Shown here piece after piece: positions 8,338-16,900 of a DNA stretch of 18,149 nucleotides (its first letter is position 1; the number at the start of each line of letters is the position of its first letter). Both the position numbers and the translations under genes were made by a program. Under the pieces are notes generated by a model, which had not been told where the DNA came from, did not search any database, and was given only the letters and a program-made list of their open reading frames with translations. The stretch spans positions 1 to 18,149 of the forward strand of contig CAYUIQ010000184.1 in the NCBI GenBank assembly GCA_964444795.1, in the 5' to 3' direction. Source of the DNA: JABMRP01 sp964444795 (GTDB lineage: Bacteria > Planctomycetota > Planctomycetia > Pirellulales > Thermoguttaceae).

Positions 8338-9717
8338 CCGCTCCGACAATTGCCGGACGACCTCGGGTTGCTCGGCGGCCAGATTGCGATTCTCGGCCGG
8401 GTCGGCGGGGATGTCGTACAGTTCGACGCCCGTGCCGTCGGGGTTGATCAGCAGCTTCCACTTCCCGTCGCGCACCGCCAGCCCCGGGGGACGGTATGCC
8501 GGATCGCCGGCCACTCCGCCTCGCCATTCCCAATGGATCGGCTTCCGCCCGGTCCGGGACTTACCCAGCAGGACATCGCTCACGTCCTCGCCGTCGAGCG
8601 AAATGTCCGGGGGAGTGATTCCAGCCAAATGGCAGACCGTGGGCAGAAAGTCGACGCCGGTCAGCACGGAGGTATCGTCGACCCGGCCGGCCGGCACATG
8701 TCCCGGCCAGCGAACGATGCATGAAGTGCGCACGCCCCCCTCATAGATACTCCGCTTACGGCCGCGAAACTCACCCGGCGAACCCATACCCGCGTTTGCG
8801 GCGTTGCGGACGTGATAATCCTCCGGCCCGTTGTCGCTGGTGAACAGGATCACCGTGTTTTCGGATAGCTTCATTTCATCCAGCGTATCGAGCAGTCGCC
8901 CCAGAGCTTTGTCCATCCCCGTTACGGCGCCGAAATAAACCTGGGCTTGCGCATCGAGATCTTTTGCTCGGCTGGCATACGCTCTCATGCGGCCCTTGAA
9001 TCGCGCGGGGTCGACCTGGAGCCCCTCGTACACGGCCAATTCCTCGGGCGTGGGCTTCAATGTGGCATGAGGTACCAGGGTCCAGAGATTGACGTAAAAT
9101 GGCCGATCCTTGTTCTCGCGGATGAAACGAATCGTCTCGTCGACGAATAGCCCCGTCGACTGGGCGCGGAAATAGGGATATTTTGAAACGTCCCATCTTG
9201 GGCCCGAGGATGTTAGCGTGCGATGATCGTCGATACCGTAAGCCGAGGGCGAGGGGGCACCTGCAATCGTCCCGCCGCAGAGGTGCCATTTGCCAAAATG
9301 CCCGGTGGCGTAACCCGCCTTCTTCAGGCAATCGGTCACGGTCGTTGCGTCGGGATCGAGCCAGTCGGGCATGCGACGCTGGCGGTTCTGTTCGCGGGTG
9401 GCGAAATGCTGATGCACGCGGTGCCGAGCCGGATAGTGGCCCGTCATGAAGGCCGTGCGGCTGGGCGAGCAGACCGGATTGTTCGTGTAAAACTGCGAAA
9501 ATCGCGTCCCCTGCTTGGCCAGCCGGTCGAGATTTGGCGTCTTGATATAGGGATGCCCGAAACAGGCCGGATCGCCGAAACCCAGATCGTCGGTGAGGAT
9601 GAAGATGATGTTCGGCGGCCGGTCTTGCCCCCGTGCCTCGGCGGCGGAAAGAGCGGCTGCCAGTGTGCAGACGGCCAGGATGCCAAGGGACCATGTGTGT
9701 CGAGTGCGTCGTGTCAT
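8302..9717 (-). CDS. Secreted formylglycine-type sulfatase
   Basis: The 471-residue product starts with a signal peptide (TRRTRHTWSLGILAVCTLAA) and is exported. Sulfatase marks are clear: metal-binding LTDDLGFGD with Asp43 and Asp44; the modification motif CSPSR at 83-87, whose Cys83 would become formylglycine; GKWHL at 142-146; a PHATLKP segment with His217; TSDNGPE with Asp295 and Asn296; and KRSIYEGGVR near 321-330. The length is usual for arylsulfatase-like enzymes. It should hydrolyse sulfate esters, probably on a polysaccharide, but the substrate cannot be read from sequence. The ATG at 9717 has GGGAGA upstream on the coding strand; a longer reading frame to 9870 would run through a palindromic repeat and is rejected. 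It needs a maturation enzyme, and none with catalytic cysteines is in the window. Confidence 0.95.
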   Translation of the reverse strand: MTRRTRHTWSLGILAVCTLAAALSAAEARGQDRPPNIIFILTDDLGFGDPACFGHPYIKTPNLDRLAKQGTRFSQFYTNNPVCSPSRTAFMTGHYPARHRVHQHFATREQNRQRRMPDWLDPDATTVTDCLKKAGYATGHFGKWHLCGGTIAGAPSPSAYGIDDHRTLTSSGPRWDVSKYPYFRAQSTGLFVDETIRFIRENKDRPFYVNLWTLVPHATLKPTPEELAVYEGLQVDPARFKGRMRAYASRAKDLDAQAQVYFGAVTGMDKALGRLLDTLDEMKLSENTVILFTSDNGPEDYHVRNAANAGMGSPGEFRGRKRSIYEGGVRTSCIVRWPGHVPAGRVDDTSVLTGVDFLPTVCHLAGITPPDISLDGEDVSDVLLGKSRTGRKPIHWEWRGGVAGDPAYRPPGLAVRDGKWKLLINPDGTGVELYDIPADPAENRNLAAEQPEVVRQLSERLLAWKRTLPES

Positions 9718-9768
9718 CGGAGTTCTCCCGTGGTATGGCGGACGAGTGGTCGGTAACAAGTGGATTGA

Positions 9769-9860
9769 CGGGTGTCTGGTGGTCGAGCGCGGCGAGCCCC
9801 CAGTTCGTTGCGATCCGGGGGCTCGCTGCTCGTTCCTCGCATCTCGACCCCAGGCACCCG
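9769..9860. repeat. Foldback intergenic repeat, copy 2 (complete)
   Basis: The element is an imperfect inverted repeat of 92 bases. The outer arms are 9769-9787 and 9843-9860 (right arm CTCGACCCCAGGCACCCG), with one G:U pair and one bulged base. The inner arms are a perfect 10-bp pair, GCGAGCCCCC at 9792-9801 with 9817-9826, around a 15-base loop. It fills half of the 175-base gap between the antiporter stop and the sulfatase start. In an antiporter-sulfatase transcript it would form a large hairpin ahead of the sulfatase. Its left arm recurs at 18098-18131 and part of its right arm at 13666-13677. Confidence 0.8.
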
Positions 9861-9892
9861 ACAATCTCACCGTTACGGAGTACGTGTTGCGA

Positions 9893-11137
9893 TCAGTGAA
9901 CGAGCGCTTCGGTTGGTTCCAGCGGTAAGTGGAAGAAGGCCAAGGCGAAGATCAAGTACACGCCCAACAGCATGACGCCTTCCATCCAGTGCGACTGGCC
10001 GTCGAGGCTCACCAGGGCCAATATGCCGACGGCCAGAATCATGGTGATCATTTCCAGGGCCGAAAAGTGGAGATCGAGCGGTTGGTCCGGGCAGAAGGCC
10101 ATGCTGGCAAACACCAGCACTGGGGCCACGAACAGGGCGATCTGGATGCCGCTGCCCACGGCGATGTGAAAGGCCAGATCCATCTTGTTCTTCATCGCCA
10201 TGAGCACGGCGGTCGAGTGTTCGGCCGCGTTGCCGATCACCGCCACGACGATCACGCCGATAAACGCATGGTTCAGGCCCATCGCCGTTCCCGCGTGTTC
10301 GACCGAAGAGACCAGCAATTCGCTCATCCAGGCAACCCCGGCCGTGGCGACCAGCAGCAGCACGACAGCGGCGGGACGGCTCCAACCGACCGCGTGATGT
10401 TCCGTCTCGGCGGGCGTTTTGGCGGGCCCTTTGGCGAGCGTCGCGGCGATCTCTTCCCGCAATTCGGCCTCTGTTCCGGAGAAGAGATGCCGGTGGGTCT
10501 TCAGCGAGAAGACGAGGCTCAACACGTAGATCAGAATCAGGACGGCGGCGATTTCCTCGCTGAGCCAGTTGATATCCGTCAGATCCTCCGCGCTGAGTCC
10601 TCCGGTCGAAAGGAACTCATAGAAGATCGTGGGCATGATCAGACCGACGCAAGCCAGGGCGAGCAGAGTGGCCCCCATGCCGGCGGCCGTGCGGTTAAAC
10701 GTCTGGCGGTCGTACTTCAGCCCCCCGAGCAAGATCGCCAGGCCCAGCACCAGCAGGATATTGCCGATAATCGAGCCGGTGATCGATGCCTTGACCAGGG
10801 GGTACATGTCGGGGCCCTTGGAGAGCGCGATCAGGGCGATCATCAACTCGGCCGCGTTGCCGAAAGTAGCGTTGAGCAGCCCGCCGACGCCGGCGCCGAG
10901 CGTTTCGGCCAACGCCTCGGTGGCCCGGCCCATCAATCCGGCCAGGGGGATGATGGCCACGGCCGAGATCACGAAGATCCACAACGAGCCTCCGTCACAC
11001 GCACGAAGCACCACAGCCACCGGCATCGCCGCCAGCAGCCAGTACAAGGGTTCCTTGCGAAGCCCGAACAGGGCGGTCCCCGCTTCGCGCGTGACGGATA
11101 GGATCGGGCCGGACGGATGCTGTTGGTGATCGTTCAT
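9893..11137 (-). CDS. cax: Ca2+/H+ antiporter, CaxA type
   Basis: The 414-residue inner-membrane protein has the two inverted alpha repeats of the cation/proton exchanger family: FGNAAELMIALIAL at about 92-105 and IGNAAEHSTAVLMAM at about 301-315. The conserved Glu97 and Glu306 would bind the cation. About eleven hydrophobic segments are visible, with an acidic, cytoplasm-facing loop (about 211-255) between the halves, as is typical. Family members exchange cytoplasmic Ca2+ for periplasmic H+; ion choice is inferred from the family. The ATG at 11137 has AGGA nine bases upstream. The gene begins 43 bases after the stop of the membrane phosphatase-superfamily gene on the same strand, so the two may share a transcript. 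Confidence 0.93.
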   Translation of the reverse strand: MNDHQQHPSGPILSVTREAGTALFGLRKEPLYWLLAAMPVAVVLRACDGGSLWIFVISAVAIIPLAGLMGRATEALAETLGAGVGGLLNATFGNAAELMIALIALSKGPDMYPLVKASITGSIIGNILLVLGLAILLGGLKYDRQTFNRTAAGMGATLLALACVGLIMPTIFYEFLSTGGLSAEDLTDINWLSEEIAAVLILIYVLSLVFSLKTHRHLFSGTEAELREEIAATLAKGPAKTPAETEHHAVGWSRPAAVVLLLVATAGVAWMSELLVSSVEHAGTAMGLNHAFIGVIVVAVIGNAAEHSTAVLMAMKNKMDLAFHIAVGSGIQIALFVAPVLVFASMAFCPDQPLDLHFSALEMITMILAVGILALVSLDGQSHWMEGVMLLGVYLIFALAFFHLPLEPTEALVH

Positions 11138-11180
11138 GGAAGGGTATCCTACCTAGCCCGGGCGAAGCTCGCAAGCCAAC

Positions 11181-12704
11181 TCATTCACCGCCCATTTCCA
11201 CGTACTGAAACGGCGTCTCGTACGAGGAATAGAAGGACCGGTCTTCCAGCAGGGGCAACGTATCGCCAAACAGGCCCGAAAACAGCGCGCGGAAGCTATT
11301 AACCGGCGTGATCGACGGGTAGAGACGTCGCCGGGCTTCCGGCGGATAGCGATAGGCACTGAAGATCGACATCCGCTCGTCGAACTGCCGCCGGTTGGGC
11401 TCGCTGGGCATCCCCTGGAAATCGGGGCCGTGATCCGCCTGAAGCAAGATCACCGCCTCGCGGCCGCTGGTCGAGTCGATCCGATCGATCAGTTCCAACA
11501 CGCGATCGTTGAGGTAACGGAGCTGTTCGATGTAATCGTCGGGCGTGGCTTCGTCGTCGGGAATCCGCGCCGGCAGCGGCCCGTTGCGGTCGTAAACGAA
11601 CGGTTCGTGGGGACAGGCGATATGCGCGAACGTGTACAACGGAGCCGGATCGTCCTTGGGCCGGGCGATATGCCGAAACTGGTACTCGGTCACGTCGGCC
11701 GGGTTGGTGAAGTCGTCGCACCACTTGAGCCCCTTGATCGCCACTTCCAGCACCGTGGTGGAGACAAACGCCCGAAGGTACGTGCCGTCGCGACCGCTGA
11801 ACGTACATTGCTCGTCCGCCGCTTTGTCGATCGGATAGTATTGCGAACCTACGTACCGGTAGCGATAGCCGGCTTGTCGCAACCGGCCGACCACGCGGCC
11901 CTGTTTGCGCAACTGGCGCAGGGGGCGGTGATGCAATTCATAAGCATCGGCGGCGGGCATCTCAGGCAGATATTCCATGGCCAGCGACGAGGGCAGCGAG
12001 AGCCGGGTTTGCGCGTAGTTCGACCGTGCCCGATCCGCCACATAGAACCCCCGCTCCGTCAGGGCGTCGAGAAACGGCCGATTGTCGAACCCGTAGAGTT
12101 GCCGCAGCACGTCCTCCCGAGCGTAGCCGTCGAGAATGATGTAGTACACGTCCGGGTGCGCCTCGCGATCTGGTGTCGCGGGCGCGGCTTCCGCCCGATC
12201 GGACGAAGAACCAAACGCTTCGCCGGCCTCGGGCAGTTGGGCCCAGAGAACGGGGACCGCGCAGGCCACTTGCGTGCCCAGGAGAATGGGCCCAACCGTT
12301 TGCAGAAACACGCAGAGCCGGTGCGGGAACCGGCTCCGGCGAAGCCAAAAGAGCAACGCCCCGGTCACCGCGAAAAGGGCCAGCCACAGGGGGAGAAAGT
12401 GTCGATGTTGCAGGTGCATCGCCGGACCGCATACGGCGAAGACGTGGCCGTAACCGAAAAACAGAACGACCCACCCGACCGTTGCCAGCGCCGCCAGGAC
12501 CCGGTCGGCGATCACCCGTCGCGCCAGACAGTCGGCCGCCAGCGTCACCATCCCGGCGACGGCAAACGTGGCCAGGACGTTGCCCGCGCCCGGTTCTTCC
12601 GTGAGATTACCCAGCCACAGCCCCAGCGGCGAACTGAGAGCCAGCAGATAGGGGCCGAGCGAAATCCCCCATCCGGGGCAAGAAGATGCGCAACTGGACG
12701 ACAC
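11181..12704 (-). CDS. Membrane-anchored alkaline-phosphatase-superfamily (sulfatase-like) enzyme
   Basis: The 507-residue protein has about five N-terminal membrane helices (residues 14-155), a linker, and an exported catalytic domain beginning with PDVYYIILDGYAREDVL (about 184-200). Asp192 is a probable metal ligand. YAQTRLSLPSSL (about 230-241) takes the place of the nucleophile motif, with Thr233 a plausible nucleophile. CPHEPFVYD holds His376, and LLQADHGPDF (about 420-429) has the metal-binding Asp-His pair. There is no C/S-x-P-x-R motif, so it is not a formylglycine sulfatase. The layout resembles LtaS- and EptA-type phospho-group transferases, so transfer or removal of a phospho-group on an envelope polymer is a reasonable but unproven role. 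The start is a GTG; N-terminal extent is moderately certain. Confidence 0.8.
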   Translation of the reverse strand: MSSSCASSCPGWGISLGPYLLALSSPLGLWLGNLTEEPGAGNVLATFAVAGMVTLAADCLARRVIADRVLAALATVGWVVLFFGYGHVFAVCGPAMHLQHRHFLPLWLALFAVTGALLFWLRRSRFPHRLCVFLQTVGPILLGTQVACAVPVLWAQLPEAGEAFGSSSDRAEAAPATPDREAHPDVYYIILDGYAREDVLRQLYGFDNRPFLDALTERGFYVADRARSNYAQTRLSLPSSLAMEYLPEMPAADAYELHHRPLRQLRKQGRVVGRLRQAGYRYRYVGSQYYPIDKAADEQCTFSGRDGTYLRAFVSTTVLEVAIKGLKWCDDFTNPADVTEYQFRHIARPKDDPAPLYTFAHIACPHEPFVYDRNGPLPARIPDDEATPDDYIEQLRYLNDRVLELIDRIDSTSGREAVILLQADHGPDFQGMPSEPNRRQFDERMSIFSAYRYPPEARRRLYPSITPVNSFRALFSGLFGDTLPLLEDRSFYSSYETPFQYVEMGGE

Positions 12705-12710
12705 GAACAG

Positions 12711-12717
12711 CTCTCCC
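12711..12717 (-). promoter_or_regulatory. Ribosome binding site supporting the GTG start at 12704
   Basis: Read on the - strand, GGGAGAG precedes the GTG at 12704 by six bases. No in-frame ATG lies close upstream, and this start leaves the first membrane helix intact. Confidence 0.6.
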
Positions 12718-12819
12718 GACGGAAATTCCCACGAGGACCGGCACTGGCAAGCCTGAGCTATACCCGATTCGCCGGCGCGGGAAAAGAGCAGTCTGGCGCA
12801 CCCGGGGGGTGGGAACTAA

Positions 12820-12848
12820 TTGACACTCTTGCCGCCATCGGCTAAATA
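12820..12848 (+). promoter_or_regulatory. Sigma-70-like promoter candidate for the histidine kinase
   Basis: A perfect TTGACA (12820-12825) is followed, after a 17-base spacer, by TAAATA (12843-12848), which matches three of six consensus -10 positions in a locally AT-rich patch. It lies in the 207-base divergent gap and would give a leader of roughly 55 bases for the kinase. No promoter for the opposite gene could be picked out. Confidence 0.45.
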
Positions 12849-12911
12849 GAGGCGACGGATAAGGCAATTCCCTCTGGAACACGCGTCCGGCAACCATAAG
12901 CCCTAGGCCCT

Positions 12912-13631
12912 ATGAGCCCCAAGCTAACCGATTCGCCCGAGCTGACCTTTGCCGCCCGGGTAGCGCATCAACTCAAGGCACCGATTGCCGCGGTGAAGAT
13001 GACGTTGAGTATGCTGCTGGGGGATTTCGCCGGTCCGCTGACCGAGAAGCAGCGCGAATTGCTCACCCGGGCCGATTTTCGGTGCGATCAGGCCATCGAA
13101 TCGATCGAGCGGATGCTCACCGTCGCCGCCGCGGCCCGGAGCAGCGGACCGACGGCCGATGTGACCGATCTCGCCGCGGTGGCCCGCCGCGCGGTCGTTC
13201 ACTACGGCCAAGAGGCGTCTGAGGCCGGCGTTTCACTCACTTCCCAGATCGGCGCCGCACCGGTCCACGTTTGCGGTCACGAGGCGGGCTTGCACGAGGC
13301 GATTTCCGCGCTGTTGCACAACGCGTTGAAATACACCTCAGGGCAAGGTCACGTTCGGCTGCGTCTGACCGAACCCACGGCGGAGAAAACCGTCTGCCTC
13401 TCGGTCGCCGATTCCGGGATCGGGGTGGGCGAGGAAGACCGCGACCGGATCTTCGAGCCCTTCTTCCGGGCGGCGGCGGCCGTGAGTTCCGGCCGGCCCG
13501 GCACCGGGTTGGGATTGGCCCTGGTCAAAGCGATGATCGACGCCTCCGGCGGAACCATCCACGTCGAGCCATCCGATCTCGGCGGCGCCGAATTCGTCGT
13601 CGAACTGCGCGCTGCCCGCCCACGAGTCTAG
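12912..13631 (+). CDS. Small soluble sensor-less histidine kinase
   Basis: The 239-residue protein has only the two kinase-core domains. The dimerisation/phosphoacceptor domain starts at once: ARVAHQLKAPIAAVK places the acceptor at His19, with Gln where Glu is usual in the H-box. The ATP-binding domain follows, with the N-box LLHNALKYT (Asn137), the G1 box DSGIG (167-171), the F-box FEPFFR (181-186) and the G2 box GTGLGLAL (197-204). There is no sensor domain, signal peptide or membrane helix, so it is cytoplasmic and must take its signal from a partner or from an unrecognised N-terminus. No response regulator is in the window, so it is an orphan here. An in-frame TAA at 12897-12899 rules out a longer protein; the Shine-Dalgarno is weak. 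Confidence 0.9.
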   Translation: MSPKLTDSPELTFAARVAHQLKAPIAAVKMTLSMLLGDFAGPLTEKQRELLTRADFRCDQAIESIERMLTVAAAARSSGPTADVTDLAAVARRAVVHYGQEASEAGVSLTSQIGAAPVHVCGHEAGLHEAISALLHNALKYTSGQGHVRLRLTEPTAEKTVCLSVADSGIGVGEEDRDRIFEPFFRAAAAVSSGRPGTGLGLALVKAMIDASGGTIHVEPSDLGGAEFVVELRAARPRV

Positions 13632-13643
13632 CTACAAACCCAT

Positions 13644-13677
13644 GAATAATCCGGGCTAACACGGTCCCAGGCACCCG
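13644..13677. repeat. Fragment of the intergenic repeat family
   Basis: Two pieces of repeats found elsewhere sit together here. The 13-mer GAATAATCCGGGC at 13644-13656 also occurs at 59-71, beside copy 1. CCCAGGCACCCG at 13666-13677 equals the end of the right arm of copy 2 (9849-9860). The fragment lies just after the histidine kinase stop. Confidence 0.6.
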
Positions 13678-13686
13678 CCGGGTTCT

Positions 13687-13714
13687 CGTTCCCACGCTCG
13701 CGAGCGTGGGAACG
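13687..13714. repeat. Perfect 28-base palindrome, REP-like, possible bidirectional terminator
   Basis: CGTTCCCACGCTCG is followed immediately by its exact reverse complement (13687-13714). Palindromes of this GTTCCCACGC type are, to my knowledge, scattered through many bacterial genomes as REP-like elements. It sits between the convergent 3' ends of the histidine kinase and the small ORF, where a bidirectional terminator would be useful. No T-run follows on either strand, so a classical intrinsic terminator is not shown. Confidence 0.7.
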
Positions 13715-13788
13715 CAAGGCTGCGACGCTTCCACGCCGCCCCGGCGGAAAGCAACCGGCATTCTCGCCCCGTCTGTCCTTTTTCACTC

Positions 13789-13902
13789 CTACGAGTCGTC
13801 ATCGTCGGGAACAAACGGGGGAGCAGCAGGAGTGTAGAGAAGACGAACCGAGATGCCCCCACGGATGTGGTGAGTGATCTCGGTTTGGATGGGGTCTGCC
13901 AT
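13789..13902 (-). CDS. Very small hypothetical protein (37 residues)
   Basis: On the - strand an ATG at 13902 opens a 37-codon frame ending in TAG at 13789-13791. The product begins MADPIQTEITHHIRGG, has a middle with LLYTPAAPP, and ends in an acidic PDDDDS tail. Upstream, GGGAGGACAGAGG gives two good ribosome-binding matches, AGAGG being seven bases from the ATG. It lies 73 bases after the stop of the large di-heme fusion gene on the same strand and may be co-transcribed with it. There is no signal peptide or membrane segment. A 9-bp inverted repeat (13846-13854 with 13877-13885) lies inside it, so the stretch could instead be a structured RNA. No family is recognised; the case rests on the binding site, position and natural-looking composition. 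Confidence 0.5.
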   Translation of the reverse strand: MADPIQTEITHHIRGGISVRLLYTPAAPPFVPDDDDS

Positions 13903-13975
13903 CGTGGGCCTCTGTCCTCCCAACGCGTTTCAGGCCAACGGGACGTCGGCGAGCACGGGAGCCGGATCGAACGGT

Positions 13976-16900
13976 CTATTCTTCCCGCTTCGCCACCCGT
14001 TCCCCATCCACCGCGCAGACTACGCGAAAACCAACATCAAACACGACCTGATCGGCGGCGTAGGCCAAGCGCGAAGCGCTGCGGGCCCGCTTGGGACGGT
14101 CGTACCAGGAACCGCCGCGGACGACTCGCTTGGCCGTGGCTTCGGGCTCGTTGCGACCGTCGGCCGCGTCGTACGGGTACGGGCGGTAGCTTGACCGGGT
14201 CCATTCGGCGACGTTGCCGTGCATGTCGTGCAGGCCCCAGGAGTTGGCGGCGAAGGTGCCCGCGGGGGCGGAGACGCGGTGCTTGTCGTTGAAGCGTACG
14301 TCGGCCGGTCGCCATGGGGGGATGGCTCCGGATGGCAATCCCCAGCCCAGCGTGTCTTCCCCGTGGTGCGTGGCGTCGGAAAGGTTGGCCGCGGGGGCGA
14401 AGTCGGTATCCAAATCGCCGTACCAGTGCGACGTGGCCGTGCCGGCTCGGGCGGCGTATTCCCATTGGGCTTCATCGGGCAGCGTGAACCGCCGGCCGGT
14501 CTTCTCCGAAAGCCAGCGGCAGAAGGCCGCCGCTTGCCGCTGCGACACGCGCACCACGGGCTGCTGGGGCGAGTTGACCGGATAGCCCCGTTCGCGCGTG
14601 CTGAATTGGAGGAAATCGCCATGCTCCAGCCGGCTGTCGTGGCCCGGGTCGAACAGCGCGTATTGGGCATTGGTTATCTCGAAACGGCCCATCCAGAACG
14701 GCCGGTTGATACGCACCGCGCTCACCGGGCCTTCGTCGTCGTAACCGGCGCCGTCGCCCATGACGAACTGGCCGGCGGGGATGAGGGCAAGTTGCAGCTT
14801 CATCCCCTCGCCCAGATCGATGTCCAGCGTGGCCGGTTCGCCCGTGGCCGTTTGACGTCGGGTCGCTTCGGTGGCGTCGAAGGGCCAGCCTTCGATGGTG
14901 GGAGCGGCCTGTGTGTCGGACGCGCGGGGTGCTGGGCGTGGAAGAGAATCGGTGGTGGCGTAGGGGGTGGGGACCGCTTCGGGGTCGTCCTCCATGCCGG
15001 TATACAACTTGCGCATGGCGGCGCGGCGAGCGGCCTGATTGGCGACACGGCCCGTGCCACAGATATCGGCCCAGGTGCCGTGGGCGGGCGTGTGCAGGTC
15101 GATCCAAGTGACCAGCCGGTCTCGCGATTCGATGTCGAGCGTCACGCCGTGATGGCCCTTCTGGAGCATTTGCATCAGCTTCGTCGTGTCGGCGTGAAAC
15201 TCGCGCGGCGGGAGCATGTGCAGGTCGCTCTCGATGGTCGGCGAGCGGACGAACTTCCGCAACTCGAAGTAGGACGGTGAGAAATGGGCCGCCCCGTTGT
15301 ACGTGCCGCTACCGGCCTTCATGTTGATGTGCGGCCGATCGGTCAGGTCGACCAGCGTCTGCCCGTCCTCGCGCACCTGGCCGTTGTGGCAACTCGTGCA
15401 ATGGCGATCGATCGCCGGCTGCACCTCGCGAGTAAACCCGAACCCTCGCGCCGGTCCGTACCATGGTTTGATCTCCGACGGCGGTCGCACGGCGGCGGAG
15501 GCAACCTGGCGCACCGGCGGGGTGGTGTTCTGGTGCTCGTGGCAGCCGACACACGAGAGCACCTCGCCGGGCATGGCCGTGAACCAACTACGCATCAATT
15601 GCACCGCCTTCCCCTCGGCGTCCAACGGCTGCAGCGAGATCGGCGTATAGGCGGGCACGCGAAAATGGGCCGAGCCGTCGGCTTCCACGGGCACGGTGCC
15701 GATAATCGTTTTCACGTCCCACGGCCCGTCGAGTCCGACGCGATCGACTTGCCCACCCATGCCGTGGTAGGAGAAATGATAGCCGAGCAAGCGCAGCGAC
15801 GTGATCGTGCCACGGGGCACACCGCGAAGCCCGCCGCCTTGGTAGACGTCGGCCATGAAGACGGTGGCGTCGCGGCGCCGGAGATCGACCTTGTCGGGCA
15901 CGGCCGGCGGCGCGACGGTCGGCCGAAGCGGGATCGGCTCCATCATCGCAAAGCCGGGTTCTTCGTGGAGCAGGAGGAAGTTGTCGAACGTGTCGACCAG
16001 GTAAAGACCCCATTGCGAGCCGCGCGTGGGCTGGGAGCAGACCAGGAAGTGTTTCTCGCTCAAGGGGTAGGGATGCAGGAACTTGGGCCAGCTTCCGGCG
16101 GCCAGTCCGTCGACCAGGATCGACTCGACCGGCTGCCCGTGGCCGGGGATCCGCTGCACGGCCCCGTCGGCCTCGAACCGCCCTCGCGACGGATCGAACA
16201 CAATCAACTCGCCGGTGCGCCCGGGCGCGTGATGACCGCCGACGACCGCCACCACCTTGGTCGGATGCCCCGGGATCGGCCGGGCGTAGAACATCGCGTT
16301 GGGCCAATACGAGTTGCTGCCGTAATACTCCATCTGCTCCGTGCCGTCGGGGTTCATGTGGAACAGAATGCGGTAGAAGGCGTGCGGCATGTCGGTGTAT
16401 TCCCAGCGGAGGTACAGCACGCGGCCGCTGTTGGTCACCGTCGGACACCAGTTGTGTTCCTGATCGACCGTCAGTTGACGAACGGCCCCGCCGTCGGGGT
16501 TCCACTGGTAGAGATTCGTCACATGCGAACCGCCGCGCACGCACGGCACGCCCACAAACGGCGCCGTCGAAGTGAAGATCACGCGCCCGTCGGGCAGGTA
16601 ACATGCGTCGTAGTTGCTCACGTCGGACTCGACGATCAGCGGCAACTCGCGCAGGTCCGACCCGTCGACGTTCATCTCGTGGATCTGCCAGCGTCCGTTG
16701 GCACCGGGCATCGAGAAGAGCATCCGCCGGCCGTCGAAATGCAGATCGACGTCGCCAATGAACCGCCCTCCCTCGGGCCGGAAGAGCGTGGTCAGCGTGC
16801 CCTGGGGCGAAACGGGCGAGAGAACGGTCAGCTCGTTGTCGTAACCGGTCGTCGGTATACTCGAATTGCTCTGGTAGTTGGTCGGCAACCCCATGCGGCC

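Noticed and set aside
9718..9870. N-terminal extension of the sulfatase to an ATG at 9870
   Set aside because: The extra 51 residues would be encoded by the foldback repeat and would bury the signal peptide; the ATG at 9717 has its own binding site.
9929..11101. A 390-codon open frame on the + strand
   Set aside because: It is the antisense shadow of the calcium antiporter; the product is very rich in Gln, His, Gly and Asp, which mirrors hydrophobic codons on the other strand.
11430..12845. A 471-codon open frame on the + strand
   Set aside because: It is antisense to the membrane phosphatase-superfamily gene, has no domain or binding site, and its composition is typical of a shadow frame.
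13976..14830. Calling the SUMF1 domain a sulfatase-maturing formylglycine-generating enzyme
   Set aside because: The two catalytic cysteines expected after the GGSW motif are absent.
15500..16900. Calling the di-heme fusion protein a hydrazine synthase subunit
   Set aside because: Only the domain order and general pattern agree. No beta/gamma subunit or other anammox gene is in the window, the residue at the expected Tyr ligand position is Asn, and extra domains are fused.
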